Origin: Emydura subglobosa | Lineage: Eukaryota > Chordata > Testudines > Chelidae | DNA: 64,000 nucleotides | Assembly: GCA_007922225.1 (NCBI GenBank) | Contig: ML679970.1 | Span: forward strand, 24,296,631 to 24,360,630 | Reading direction: 5' to 3' | In this document: piece by piece, positions 35,586-48,284 of the stretch | Position numbering within the stretch: position 1 is the first letter of the stretch | Layout: every line of letters begins with the position of its first letter | The notes under the pieces: generated by a model | Told to the model about the DNA's origin: nothing | Database searches by the model: none | The model's input: the letters and a program-made list of their open reading frames with translations, nothing else | Position numbers and translations under genes: made by a program

Positions 35586-36516
35586 CAGTTGGGTATTATC
35601 ATTCCATCTTTTACATGAGTTCTGTGTCTGAACCCTATTGCACCAGGAGTTGTAAAACTTCTTCCACTCTTAAAAAGTATGAAATGTAAATGCAGAAAAA
35701 TCTACTGTACTGTTAAGACATTTGTGCTAGTTCAAATTCCACTGAACTTAATCAAACTTCTGTGCCATTTACTTCAAAGGAAATTCTGCCCACTGTAGAA
35801 ATAACTAAGAAGCATGATCAAAACAAAACAAAAAAAAATCCCACAAAACCTAGCAATGCACCCATTGATCAGATACAGGAACTGCAATTTAAAGTGAAGT
35901 ATATTGGGTGTTTTATATCTTAATATACCAAAATAGTTTAATCAGCTTACAACTGCTGACAATTTTTTTTAATTAAGCCAGTTTCTCTCTGCAGCTTGGC
36001 AAAAATCCTGTGAAACCAAGTTAAACCCCCTTTTTTTTGCCAGTTCAATAACTGCAGCCTAATGGAGTTGAACTAATTTTGCATGGAAAAATATATCCTA
36101 CAAGATGAGAATCTGTAGGCCAAGTTTCAGCACAATCTGTTTTCAATCCATGGAGATACTAACTTCCAAACAGGAAGTCTAACCACTAGGGGTTTCCAGA
36201 GAAACACACTGGAGCTATGGGCTACTAATGCCACATTCAGCAACATCTTGTCTGCAGATAGAATTGTCTCTATCATTGCCAGTTCAGCAGTATTATATCA
36301 GCTGCTCCATCTAACAGCTAATCATCTCAATAACTGCTGCCTCTCAAAAACAGCAGTGATGCAACAACGTGGGGTAGGAACTCAGCTCTTTCTGAAGGCC
36401 TTAAGTTCATGACACTGAACCCAATCATGCTGTACTACTTAGTAACATATGGTGGTTGGAGCAGACTCCTTCGGCCCATAATTAACTCTTCATAGCCACA
36501 CTGCATGTATCATATT

Positions 36517-37290
36517 AGGGTTGCCACGTGTACAGTTTTTGAACGGAAAGTCAGTTGAAAAAGGGATCTGACAGTGCCTGTACTATACCTGACAGTAGTA
36601 CTGACCAGACACCAAAAGTCTGGTCACCTGAGTAACCATCCGCAATCTGCTCCATTCCATTCTGCCATCAAGGAGGGCAGGAAGAGCTGTTGGAGCTGAA
36701 GGAACACTCATGAACTTCCCAGCTCCGGTGGAGAGAGAGGTACCAGCGCCCAGGGGGAAGGATCCTGAAGTGCACAGCATTTGAGGAGTGGGGTCACTGG
36801 CCAGGCTTGTTGGCCAGGACCCCTTCTCAGCTTTCTTTGTGCCCCATGCCTGGGGTGCTGCCCCCCCATCCTGCCCCAGTAACCCCACCCACCCACCCAC
36901 CACAGCACAGCTCTCCTGCCCCAGACACCACACCACCAGCGCGTGGCTCTCCCACCCCAGTCACCCCACCCATCAAAGCATGGCTCTCCTGCCCCTGTCT
37001 TGCCTCAGTCACTCCACTCATCAGAGTGCAGTTCATCCTGCCCCAGTCACTTCCACCCCATCCCTGGAGCATGGCTCTCCCTCCCCCTGCTCTAGTCACC
37101 CCTACAGCTCTGCTCAGCTGAGGGAGAAAAGGGAGGTGGAAAAAGCAGCGAGCGATTGGGGTGGGGAGGGGGGAGGGAGAGGGAGAGGAACAAGCATGGA
37201 CGGGGCTTCAGAGGAAGAGGTGGAGAAATGGATGGGGGAGGATCGAGCCTTCGGTGTCCCGTTTTCACAAATTAGAAAGTTGGCCACCCT
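36517..37290. mobile_element. Inverted-repeat DNA element (about 774 bp) with G/C-rich interior
   Basis: The left end 'agggttgccacgtgtacagt' with 'tttttgaacgg' is inverted at the right end ('ccgttttcacaaattagaaa' then 'gttggccaccct'). The flanks share a similar sequence (tatcatatt on the left, tatcaaatt on the right), a possible imperfect target-site duplication. The interior is G/C-rich with a short minisatellite (36870-37110). It resembles a repeat type common in turtle genomes. The two long overlapping frames on both strands (36583-37333) are products of the repeat, not genes. Confidence 0.7.
36870..37110. repeat. Imperfect minisatellite inside the inverted-repeat element
   Basis: About six units of 36-48 bp built from 'tgccccagtcaccccaccc' followed by 'agcatggctctcc', with substitutions and length changes between units. 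Confidence 0.65.
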
Positions 37291-39580
37291 ATATCAAATT
37301 ATAACGTTGTATCACAAAGTCATAGCATATTAGCACAATCATAACGCCAACTACGTACCCATTAGTCTCTATTTAGGCATGTAATCATTTTAGTGGATGA
37401 CTGGCAAGTAGATTCCTTAAATCAAAAATGTTATTTTCCACTCACTTGCCCCTTACTTCTGCTTAATTGTTCGTTAAGTGAAATGATGCAACATCTTATA
37501 GCAGTGCTCATAACAGGAACAATCCTGAATATGCTCAGATCCCAATGGACAGGTCTGGATCTATCTTTGAAGTTTTAGTTCAAGATCCAAACTCCAGAAA
37601 ATGATTATTTTAAATTCCAGGATTCTGAAAAGAAATTTAAAACCTGGTCTCATCCAGGCTTCCTCCCACTTTTGCTTTTTTCGAGAGGGAGGCCCACATC
37701 CCTCCATAACCACTCTCAGACCCCTCACAGAAGTATCAGCAAGCTACACCCAATTTTCCCTTCCCTTCATTGCCTAACTTAAAAAGGCTACCATTTTAGG
37801 TTGCTGCTCTTTCAAATCCAAAGGGCATCTCCTGCAAAGTAGTAGCTGACCCAACCCCATCCCCACAGCTAAGATGGCAGGGACCAGCACATTCCAATAC
37901 CTGCAGCTAACACTACTGGAACTAGAAATCCCAGAGGCCCTCCTTGTATGGTTGTGATGCAACAAAAACACCTGACCACCAAATGATAATATTGCAAGTA
38001 TCTGGATCCAGACCCCGCCAGGTCACCTCAAGGATAATCTTCAAAACTGAGTAAGTTAATTTGTGTGTGTGTAATAAACAAACTTTGACCTTCTTTTTAA
38101 AATGTAGCTGCAGTAATTAGCCATGAAACATATCTAAAGAAAAAGAATTTCTAATGGAACACAAAACTATCTATTAATCATCTCCATGTTTGCTTCATAC
38201 ATAACTTTTCTCCAGATTTCCTTGACTCCTATTCCCTACAGAGGGCAAATTAAAAAAAAAAAATCCTAAATCCTGCATTTAGTTCCATGCAGGATCATTG
38301 TGCTTGCATGGAACCCGTTGTTCAGGGCCAGTTTAGACATAGGAAAAAACAGCAAAAATATTTTTAAAAGATATATTCCCATAGGAGTGAGCAAGCATAT
38401 GTATTATACACTTTTGGTCTGTTTATAGTCTCCCTCTCTAGCTTGCCTTACGTTCACCATTTCATTATGATGCAATGGAAATCCATCAAAGTCTGTGCTA
38501 ATGATAAACCAGCATGACAATGACTGATAAGATTTTAAAGGAGAAATGCAGTGTTCTATAGTAACCTCGGTAGTATAGTCACTTTCACTAAATATACAAC
38601 CAAAAAACAACCTTTTCTGCTTCACAAAATGATACTCAGCCTCAGAAAAAGAGGAATTAAAAACTTATACATGTAGATGAGCTAAAGTATATGTAGAGAT
38701 GCTGCTTTTCCAAAATGAATAGTATTGTGTTTCATGTTTAAGGATGTTAAAAAGAACAATTGAATGGATATAAAAAGTATCTTAGCTCCATAAGATTAAC
38801 TGCTTTTAGCAATTACATTGCTAATGACGTATAAAAAAAAAGTCTTTGCTAACCTTAAACTGTAGTACTAAATGCTTTTGAATAGTTGTTACATTCGAAT
38901 CTTGTTCATGTATCAAAATTAAAATTTGCAAACTAGTATCTAGGTTTTTCTGATGCTATGTCTAACCTTTATATTCCCAATCTGGTTTAAAATCATTATA
39001 GAAGTCCTTTACACTCCTCAGTTCATTTAACAGATTTTCCATACATTTTTCTACCTCAGTTAATACTGCCTATGACTGTTTATAAACTGTGAAATTATTA
39101 CCTAATAGGGAACTAATATTAGTACCATTTCCAGCTAAACTTTCCTCTTCAAATTGTAATGCTAAACATTATAATATATTGGCATTCTGCCATATTTACA
39201 ATTAGGAAGTGTTTTATTTGATTATGTATACGTTGTATCTTCATATAACTGTATGTACATATTTTAAAGAGCTCTTGTTTAAGAATAATAAACACAGAAG
39301 AGCCTTATATTTGCAACGTATATTTCTTAACCTTGCTGGACCACTAGACATATTAAAGCAGAAAAATGCATTATTTGTGAATGACAGATGATGAGAACTT
39401 ATATTCAAGAGGTGATGATCCTTGAATAAACTACCAAGATATTTTGATGGAAAGTTAAATAGTTTAGTTGCAATCATCAATGGCTCATTTCAGAACCAGA
39501 TCTGGATATTAAATACTCCAAACTTAGATAGAGTTCAGATTCAGCTCTTTGTTTAGATCCATTTGCAAATTACAGATCCT
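37291..39580. other. No gene seen
   Basis: The 37590-38040 part is G/C-richer and looks like an unclassified repeat (gtatctggatccagacccc). The remaining DNA is AT-rich. No splice-supported exon was found. Confidence 0.45.
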
Positions 39581-39878
39581 GGGTAATGTCTACACTGCAA
39601 ACAAAACACCATGACACTAAATCTGAGAGCTCAGATACATTGACTAAGGCTTGGCTGAAGCGCTGAAAGCATCGGTGAAGACATTTGGGCTTGAGCAGGA
39701 GCCTGGGCATTGAGACTCTCCCCCCTCAGTGGGTTTCAGACCCCCAGGCTCTTCCCAAGCCTATATGTCTATACTACTATTTTTAGTCCTGGACCCCAAG
39801 ACCAGTGAGTCAAGTCAATTAGACCCAGGCTCTGAGACTCGGTGCCACGGGCTTTTCTTTGCAGTGTAGACATACCCA
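39581..39878. mobile_element. MITE-like DNA element with terminal inverted repeats
   Basis: The left end 'gggtaatgtctacactgcaa' is inverted at the right end ('ttgcagtgtagacataccc'), with one extra base on the left. Length is about 298 bp, and there is no coding frame. This terminus type (gggtatgtctacactgc) is abundant in turtle and crocodile DNA and is usually ascribed to hAT-type non-autonomous elements. A target-site duplication could not be matched. Confidence 0.8.
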
Positions 39879-40667
39879 TAGTTTGGTTACTGGTGTTCCC
39901 TACAGTTAAAAGGTCTTCAGGATTTAGGTATTTGTTTTCGGTCTCTCTCTAGTTATTAAGATCTTGGAGAGTCACAGCTATAAAAATGTTTCCAGACACA
40001 TTCTGAAAATTTTTAATTCATCAATTGTTTGCAGCATGACTTTGAAATTTGGACAGAAAGCAATAGCTCTGTGAACAAGGAGGTGCCTTTTGCCATCTCC
40101 CTGAAAATCCTTTCAGATTTAGCCAAGTTCTTCAGCAGTCAAAAAATTGCTATTTGTACTTCGTGTTATTCTCAGACGAGTTTGCTAGAGGTTTGCTGCT
40201 AAAATCTTCAGTAGTCCATCCACCCTAAGCAAGCTCTCCAGAGTCTCACTTCAAATACCACACGGAACTGAACCTCCAGATGGGACACAAGGAAGATGTC
40301 ATTAACTTGCTCTTTTTGCCAATTAAAATACCCCAAATATCCTGCTGCACTGGGCTGTGAACCAGGAATTATCGACTCACTTCTTCTAGTAGGTGATTAT
40401 TAATAATGCTGTGCCTTTTCAATCCTCCTTATTGATCCAGGCCTGCCTGAGCAACTTCTTTTTTTCCTAACTTTTGAGTGCTTGACTTTGCAGCTCTATT
40501 ACAATTCTTATAACACAGACTTTTAGTATCTAACCTATATGGAGACTAAAATCCTCAAAATCCCTTTCAACAGGCAAACCACACAAATGACAAGCACACT
40601 ATCAAGTTTTGGTGGAATTAAAGATTTAATTATGAAAAGCAGGTCATTGCATCTGCAAGTAGGCGAG
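39879..40667. other. No gene seen
   Basis: Unremarkable AT-rich DNA. Confidence 0.5.
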
Positions 40668-40800
40668 TCATCAATTTTAAAGCCAGACGGGACAGTTACG
40701 ATAATTTAATCTGACCTCCTGTATAACACAGGTCATAGATCTTACCCAGTAATTTTGTGCATCAAGCCCATAACACCCATTTGAGAAAATTCTATCACTT
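40668..40800 (-). mobile_element. CR1 LINE, short 3'-end fragment, old
   Basis: 'aaagccagacgggacagtta', 'cgataatttaatctgacctc' and 'ctgtataacacaggtcatag' match the 3' end of the copy starting at 41041 (aaggccagaaaggaccacta, tgataatctagtctgagccc). Confidence 0.75.
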
Positions 40801-40883
40801 GTGCAAGAGAATCAGCAGTATTTGAACCTATACCATTTGCATAAGAAGGAACTTTTCCACACCACCACTAAATCACCGCATTG

Positions 40884-40980
40884 TGATGTCCAAGGTCACA
40901 TAGCAAGGTAGCACCAGAGCTAAGAATAAATGCAACTTTCCTGCTTCCAAGACTGGTGCCCCATCCACCAGACCAAACAA
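40884..40980 (-). repeat. MIR-like SINE fragment
   Basis: 'gatgtccaaggtcacatagc', 'aaggtagcaccagagctaag' and a 'cctgcttccaagactggtgc' stretch give the reverse of the tRNA-SINE middle region. Confidence 0.5.
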
Positions 40981-41040
40981 AACAGAAATGATTCTCTGTT
41001 CACAGTTCATCTGAACAGCCAGCAGAAGAAGATTCCCAAT

Positions 41041-42708
41041 CAGATTAATAGATTCCAAGGCCAGAAAGGACCACTATGATAATCTAGTCTGAGCCCCTGT
41101 ATAACAGACCATAGAACTTCCCCCAAAATAGTTCCTATAGCATATATTTTAGGAAATCATCCAGTCTTGATTTAAAAGTTGTCAGTGATGGAGAACTGAC
41201 AACTTTTACCCCTTGATAAGTTATTCCAATGGTTAATTACTCTGACTTTTAAAAATGTACCCCTTATTTCCAGTCTGAATTTGTCTAGCTTCAACTTCCA
41301 GCCATTGGATCATATTATATCTTTCTCTGCTAGACTGAAGAGGCCATCATTAAATATTTGCTTCCCATGTAGATACTTATAGACTGTAATCAAGTTGTCC
41401 CTTACCCTTCTCTTTGTTAAATTAAATAGCTAGAGCTCCTTAAGTCTATCATTATAAGGCATGTTTTTCCATCCTTTAATCATTCTTGTGGCTCTTCTCT
41501 AAAACTTCTCCAATTTTTTCAACATCCTTCCTTAATTGTGGATACTGGACCTGGACCAAGTATCCCAGAAGCAACTGCCCCACTGCCGAATACAGAGGTT
41601 AAAAAACTTCTATACTCCGACTCAAGAATCCCCTGTTTATGTATCCAAGGGCCACTCACCCTTTTTGGCCACAGTGTTGCAGTAGGAACTCATGTTCAGC
41701 TAATTATGCACTACAAACTCAAATCTTTTTCAGAGTCACAGCTTGCCAGGATAGAGTCTATCCTGTTAGTATGATCTACACTCTTTATTCCTAGATGTAT
41801 ACATTTACACTTATTTAAAAGCATATTGTTTGCTTGTGCCCAATTTACCAAGCAATCTATATCACTTTGTATTAGTGACCCATCTTCTTCATTATTTACC
41901 ACTCCTCCAATGTGTCTCATTTGCACACTTTATCAATGATTATTTAATGTTTCCTTTCAAGTCTCTGATAAAAATATTAAATAGCATAGGGAAAAGAACT
42001 GATCCCTGTTGGACCCACTAGAAACACACCCACTCGGTGATGATTCCTCCTTTATAATTACATTTTGAATCCTATCAGTTAGCCAGTTTTTAATCCATTT
42101 AATGTGTGCCACATTGACTTTATACTGTTCTATTTTTTTTAAATCAAAATGTCATGTGGTACCAACTCAAACATCTTACAGAAGTCTAAGTATATTACAT
42201 CAACACTATCACCTTTATCAACCAAACTTGAACCTCAAAAAAAGACAAATTATTTTCACAGGATCTATTTTCCATAAACCCATGTTGATTGGCATCAATT
42301 ATATTTCCCTCCTGTAATTCTTTATCAATCAAATCCCATATCAGCCACTCCATTCTCTTGGCAGGGATCAATGTCAGACTAAAAGGCCTATACAGTAATT
42401 ACCTGTGTATCCAGTTTACCTTTTTAAAACATGGGCACAAGATTAGCTTTCTTCCAGTCTTCTAGAACTTCCCCAATGTCTCAAGACATTGAAAATCAAC
42501 ATTAACAGACCAACAAGCTCTTCCACCAGCTCTTTAAAAACTCCTAGATATCTTTCATCCAGGTCTGCTAACTTAAAAATGTCTAATGTTAGTAGCTGTG
42601 TTTAATATCCTAAGATACTAATGAAATGGAAAGTGTTATGACATATGATGAAATTACATAATTTTCCCCCCCAAATACAAAACAAAAATTTTTACTGAAC
42701 ACTTCTTT
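41041..42708 (-). mobile_element. CR1-group LINE, 5'-truncated, decayed
   Basis: The 3' end is at the left (aaggccagaaaggaccacta; gtcagtgatggagaactgac). The minus-strand frame 41926-41711 shows sequence downstream of the catalytic box: GGVVNNEEDGSLIQSDIDC then WAQANNMLLNKCKCIHLG, matching the CR1/L2-type 'W...W.M.FN..KC..ihlG' region. Positions 42060-42400 correspond to more upstream reverse-transcriptase sequence, and 42540-42705 to a segment found in other copies (aatgtctaatgttagtagct; gaaatggaaagtgttatgac; aatttttactgaacacttc). The catalytic part is frameshifted. The 5' boundary abuts a tRNA-like sequence. Confidence 0.85.
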
Positions 42709-42772
42709 CATTGTCTTGAACACAATCCTCACTTTAAAAATCTGATCCTCTACCAACTGAGCTACCTGGATT
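42709..42772 (-). pseudogene. tRNA-Lys(TTT)-like pseudogene at the 5' junction of a CR1
   Basis: On the minus strand: 'tagctcagttggtagag' (D-arm and A-box), 'atcagatttttaaagtgagg' (anticodon arm with a TTT-centred loop flanked by remnants of a tcaga/tctga stem), then 'attgtgttcaagacaat' (a T-arm with an intact hairpin and B-box-like gttcaag). Both ends lack good acceptor-stem complementarity, so it is not functional. tRNA-Lys is the known source of the polIII SINE of cryptodiran turtles, so this may be the head of such a SINE. It directly precedes the CR1 body in the same orientation. Confidence 0.5.
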
Positions 42773-43787
42773 CACCGTACAGCTATGTGATTTCTTCCTG
42801 CTAATGCTAGTTTATACATACAACTGTAGGTTTTTAGCACACAGCTGATGCATGCATTTTTTGTTGCTTACAGCTTAGAAAATTTATCCCATACTGTACA
42901 CCAATACAGGCTCTAAGAAAACTACCTAGAAACTTAACTCTCCTGCAATCCAACCCTTAAAATGCACCAGTTTGCCAGAATCAACAATTAGCAAAGAGGA
43001 AATTATGTTCAGGAAAACAATAGAGTTCAGTCAGGTGCATAATTATGACGGACCTAGAAGTAATTCCAAAGTTATCAACAGAAATGCTTATGACACTTGC
43101 AATGAAAAGGAGCCAGATATTGCAGGTCAAATAGTCTTTATTTATATCTTGTCACTTGTGCCCTGGCATAGATGAAATATTTGGAACTGTGAATGCTGAC
43201 CCTAGTAGCAGAAAAGAGTGTTGATGAATGACAAGAAAGTGACTGAATTGATATTAATATTTGTAATTTATTTTGAATTTATCCATAAAACGATAACTGT
43301 CTCATGTGCCTTCTGAGTTGTGGATTACATATTCTGTCATATAAACCAATCTGCTTTGTACTAGTGATAGAACAATCTCAACCCAACATGCAGAAGGTAA
43401 TCTGAACCTTTGCCAAAATACTCAATACTCTGAGGTCTGCAAACCCAGGTTGAAAATTTCATGAAGAGGAAATCTTATGAGATTTCTGATACCTTTTGGT
43501 TTCAGTTAGGTTATTAAGTAATGAAAGAATATCTCATCTCTCTCTGAGGATTTTGCCACTTCTGCTCTCTGCTGGAATCATGAAGGGCAGAAGTGCTTGA
43601 AAATGAAAACAAACAATCTTGTGCTAAAAAGGTTCCGGCTCTTACACAAATAAAACTGTTCATCCCTTTTTTTTTAAACTCAGAGCAAACTGACTTACTC
43701 ACATTGATTGTGAATTTCAATAATATGGAAGTAGTGCACCTTTATGTTGGTTTCTTTTTATTAAAACACTACTGTTGTGTTATTTGT
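42773..43787. other. No gene seen
   Basis: Unremarkable AT-rich DNA; the plus-strand frame at 43593-43898 runs into a repeat. Confidence 0.5.
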
Positions 43788-43950
43788 ATAATTGTAGCAT
43801 CTAGGACCCCTGGTCATGAGCCAGGACACCACTGTGCCAGGCGCAGTACAAATGCAGAACATAAAGATGGTCCCCGCTCCAAAGGGTTTACAATCTAAGT
43901 ATTAGATATGAGACAACTGATGGATACATACAGATGGGGCAGGGCGAGGA
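43788..43950 (+). repeat. Interspersed repeat of an old amniote type
   Basis: 'gtagcatctaggacccctgg', 'ccactgtgccaggcgcagta', 'catgagccagg' and 'aatctaagtattagatatga' with 'gacaactgatggatacatac' match a short repeat found widely in reptile genomes. Two-box tRNA promoter remnants are not clear. Class not assigned. Confidence 0.65.
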
Positions 43951-45030
43951 ATTACAAGGAAACAATGAAACAGTGTTGAACATCATATTGTCACAAGCAA
44001 AATGGTGTGGTAATTTTCTAACAAAACCCCAAAAGGGGTAGCAGATTTTGTTATGAACAAGAAACTCACTGAGGTTCACTGAATATCAAGAGAGACTCAG
44101 AAAAGGATGTGCTATCCATATTTTAACATAAACTTCACATCCCAAGATGTGTGCATCCCAGAATGAGGGGTGAGAAACTCATCAATTTACCCATTCAAAC
44201 AACATTACCGTTTCATAGTCATATCCAAGAAAGGAGGCAGCACCACATGGCAGATAAACTTCAGTTAAGCTGCACTTACTGGAAATATTTAGTCTTTGTT
44301 TCTGAAATCGGTACAGAATTTATTGATACCACAATGTTCAATTTGTGTTGTGTGTGTGTGTTGGTAGTCTTATCTGGGAATTTATTTAATACACAATATA
44401 GTCAATGTAATTTTGTCCATTCAAAAGGCAAAAAAATTCTCTTCAGAAGTATTTTTATGAGGTACGAAGAGAGCAGTTATCTGCATGTACAATTTAAGAG
44501 TGTTTAATGGAATCAGTCTTGTCAGAGACATGGAAATCCTCCTAGTTTACCCTTAAATTTGAGGGTGGAATTTTAACAAGGGCTCCAGAGAATCCACTGA
44601 ATCCCCTCCAGCACACCACTGATTTCAGATGTGCTTCAAGCATGGATTTTCCCTCCCTAAAGACTCTTCTTCCCAGTTGATCTTTATAACAGTCTTTACT
44701 CAGTGTGGAGGTTGGGGAAGTCAAACCAAGAAACCAAGAAAATATTAAATTCATAGGGTAGTGAAAATTTAAAACCAGAAGGTTTCACAAAGCTCTAGTA
44801 AAAAGCTATTTCATATTACAATATTATATTCCTTCTTTTTTTTTAAATTAGATTACCTCTATGTGAGGAGCCTGTGGTAACAAAGTTAAAGGATACACCA
44901 AATCATGTTACCAATTTATGGCTCTGCGGCCTCAGTGAAGACAGATTTTTAACATGCTAGTAAAGACACTCAACATTTGAGATGATTTAGCTTCCAAACA
45001 TTTTCCAGAATGGTTTCCTCACTATGTTCC
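43951..45030. other. No gene seen
   Basis: Includes a short TG run (44348-44361). The plus-strand frame 44151-44507 lacks splice sites or domain and is rejected as a gene. Confidence 0.45.
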
Positions 45031-45140
45031 TGCTTAAGCTTTGACTTGTTCCAAGTCACTTAATCTCATTTTACCATCTATAGCTTTTCACATTAAGTTT
45101 TAAAGAGCTTTGAGATCCTTAGATGGAAGGATATCTATAA
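45031..45140 (+). repeat. MIR-like SINE, 3' part
   Basis: 'gacttgttccaagtcactta', 'atctcattttaccatctata' and 'agagctttgagatccttaga' match the tRNA-SINE order with the internal part shortened. Confidence 0.6.
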
Positions 45141-48100
45141 TTAGGTCAGGAAGACTCAGAATTGTATGAAAATTCACAATAGAGAGAGCCCAGCTTAACA
45201 CAATTTGGAGTTAGTATTGTCAGTTTTAATACAGTGGGGGTATTTTTTCTTCACCAGAAAAACCCCAAACACCATTTTATACAACTGAGCATACCCGTAA
45301 CCATTTATTTCCATTGGCTTTTGCTAGAATAGCGGTGCACATACTCAGAGACTGCCAAGTTATGATTCACTAAGTAGTGTCAAGGTTAGACTTTGATGTC
45401 AATCAAGATTTATTAAGTATGAAATACAGTATCAGCAGTGTCTTTGTATTGACCTGAGTAATAATTCTGGCTCCAAGTTCTTAAAGTTCTCAATAAAATA
45501 AAGGTAAAAAGTAGTGGCTTAACAGCTTTTAACCAGATATTTGATACTATGTGAAATGTTCAGAAAGAGACTGTAAGGTCTATAAAAAGTGAATGGAGAG
45601 AATAAAAACTTTAAACAATTTTACAAATATAAACCAAGGGTGTTTGATTCAGTTATTTTTATTATGTATTTTAGTCTACTGTAAAGAATGATTCAGTATT
45701 TCAGTTATTTTATTGCTATTGTGCAATTACTGTGCCAAAGCAACATATTACAATGATTTGAATAATTTAATTCATACACCATGCCATACAAAAAGAATAA
45801 AATAAGTTTACCTAAGACAATAACACCTAGAGAATAGGATAAAATTCTTGCATAAATCTTTTTTCTATTCCAGGCTATGCATAAATAAATAGCATCAGAA
45901 ATAATTAACTAGTACAAAGGGGAGGTTGGATATTTTCAACAGAAGCAGAGCTGTGTGGGAGGTTGCAGGGAAGTTGACAAGCCTCTTCTGAAGAAAATGG
46001 AAATTAAACAAATATATAAAAGTTAGAGCAAAATCTCATAAACCATGGTTAGTGATGCTGACCAATTATAAAAATCTAATAAACACAGAAAACTATTAGA
46101 CTGTTTTTCCACCACTGGATTATACTTCTTTGCCTCTCACATTATGCATTTGTAACCCACTGACAGTGAAGAATGCAAATACAGTGAACTTTCATTTAGA
46201 GTGAAGTTTCATATAGTTTCAGTACAAACTGGAGTTCAATTTTAGCGAATTTTTGTTTACAGTGAAATTGTTCTATGGATTAATATTCACCAGAATATTG
46301 TTTACTTCCAATTTGTAATGAATGTGCAAGATTTTTAACATCTAAGATCTTGGTGATTGCTTCTGTTTATGTAATTCAAATACACCAGAGTAAAGGCTCA
46401 GGCCTCTTATGCTACTTGAGAGCATGTGTGTGTGTATGAGTAGAAGTTGCATGAATTTCCAATTATAAGACCATATTTTCAGTTGCTTATCACTTAACTG
46501 AACTTTAACCATGGGGGCTGGACTCAGGCTCAATTTTTTGGAAAGTTTCAGCCGTTTCTCAGAATGAGATTAGGGAAAAATACATTTGTCCCATCTTATA
46601 TTCTTGCAACAGTTTTGTTGAAAAATGTTTAGTGTCTCCATGCTCAGGAATTTGAAATTTTACTGAAGAAGGGGGTCACTTATGTCAGGAAAGTGCTTTT
46701 TCCTATACCCATTCAAATCTACCAGAGTTTGACCAAATCATAAATTAAAAAGAAAAAAAAATCAGTTTTCACATGCTCAGTAGATACTTATTGCAGTTTG
46801 GCAGCTACAATCTCTGAAAATTCAATCAACAATGAGCGCACACAATCTGTTCACAGCTCCTATGAATCAACTTCACTGTGTATGCACCATTTCCATAGAG
46901 CCTACAGCTGTAGAAGCTGAGGGATTTTCCCTGGAATTGCTCCTCCTAATGGCCAGAGGGCATTGAACATAACAGAAAGCAGGGAGATGATCCTTTCTGT
47001 GGCTCTCAGTGTTCCTGCTGATGCACAGGCAGAGTGATGGAGAAAGAAGCAGCAGTCACAATGGAATAAACAGACTTGAGAAATGAGGTCTAGGGATCAG
47101 AGAGGGCGTGAGAGCCAGTGGGAGGAGTGGGGAATCTGGCTAGATTAGAGCAGAGGGAGAGAGCCAATTAGAGTAGAGCAGAAAGGAAAGGGGACAGGGC
47201 CACTGTGTTGGACAGGAGCAGAGGGGAAGCAGAAGCCAGAATGGAGATGGAGGGTTGAATGGAAACCATGAGGAAAGGTGTAGGATCTGGGGTGAGGGTT
47301 GAAGAGTGGATGGGGACAATCTAGATTGAAGATTGGAGGCTAGCAGCATGGGGTAAATGTGTCGATAATCCCTAGAGAAGACTCTCCTACAGAACCTGGA
47401 ATTGAACATGGAGTCCTCAGTCTCTACATTCCTCTGCTGTCAGCAAATTACTATGAAATCCACTGGGGAAACTGTGTCAACTCATCCACACAGTGGATAG
47501 CAGTCTACTATTCCTACCATTTAGGCCAATACATCAAGTGGTAGATTGTCTGTGCTGTGCATCAAAAGTTCAAATCCTGACAATGACCCACATGAGGAAT
47601 CAATGTTTCCTCATGAAAAAGCAGCTTGATAATGCAATTAAAGACTATCAAAATGCATATCCACAAGGGGGGTGAATTAAAGTTGTAGGTTTCTTAAAGT
47701 TTGAGTGCTTGACTTTGTAACCTTGATGTTCTTTCAACATAGTTTCTTTCAATTTAAATGTGGGATGGATGGATGGATGACTTGCATGAGTTCAAATGTG
47801 GCTTTAGGCTGAATAATGGTATAGAAATTGTACTGGTAAGAGTGATTAATGATCTTCTGCTTCTGAAACTGTGAATCCTCAAGTGTTCTTAATGTGATGG
47901 AGGACATTACAGCAATATACAGAACCATTTAAATTGTTCATATTATAATTGGAAGACGGAATAAAAAATAGCAAGAGATCAATCTGAGTCTACTTCCAGG
48001 CTCTTGTCCTGCTCTCAGCACCAAGGTTCCATACCTTCCCCATGTTCCCACATTGCTATTATGGTTGTGAGACTATTGAGAAAACATTTGCTGATTTTTG

Positions 48101-48284
48101 GCTCCAGCTATTCAGCCCATCACCCGTCTGCTTTGAGAACATTCCTAAAGGAATGCATGAATCCTGATTGGCACCAAGACTACTCAACTTCACAGCAACA
48201 AAGCCATCTTCCAAAAGCACAAGCCCTGTTCAAACAAAAAAAAAAATGTTGTGTGTGTGTCAAAGAATGGGGCACAATTAAGCA
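45141..48284. other. No gene; mixed unclassified repeats
   Basis: Positions 46190-46870 carry AT-rich decayed repeat-like sequence. Positions 46915-47340 are purine-rich. A (GGAT)n tract lies at 47763-47779. The 47380-47600 stretch has tRNA-SINE-like wording (gaacctggaattgaacatgg). No splice-supported exon was found. Confidence 0.35.
47763..47779. repeat. Short (GGAT)n microsatellite
   Basis: Four GGAT units. Confidence 0.75.

Larger units (their letters stand above)
33809..36516. other. No gene; includes one SINE and decayed repeats
   Basis: Contains a decayed repeat (34548-34710) and a MIR-like 3' part (35488-35585). The minus-strand open frame 34256-34576 includes the repeat and has no splice support. 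Runs of T (36029-36038) and A (35829-35837) occur. Confidence 0.45.

Noticed and set aside
36583..37333. Long overlapping plus and minus open frames (up to 181 codons) rich in Pro/Ser/His.
   Set aside because: They lie wholly in the G/C-rich inverted-repeat element and its minisatellite; composition and both-strand openness indicate a repeat artefact.
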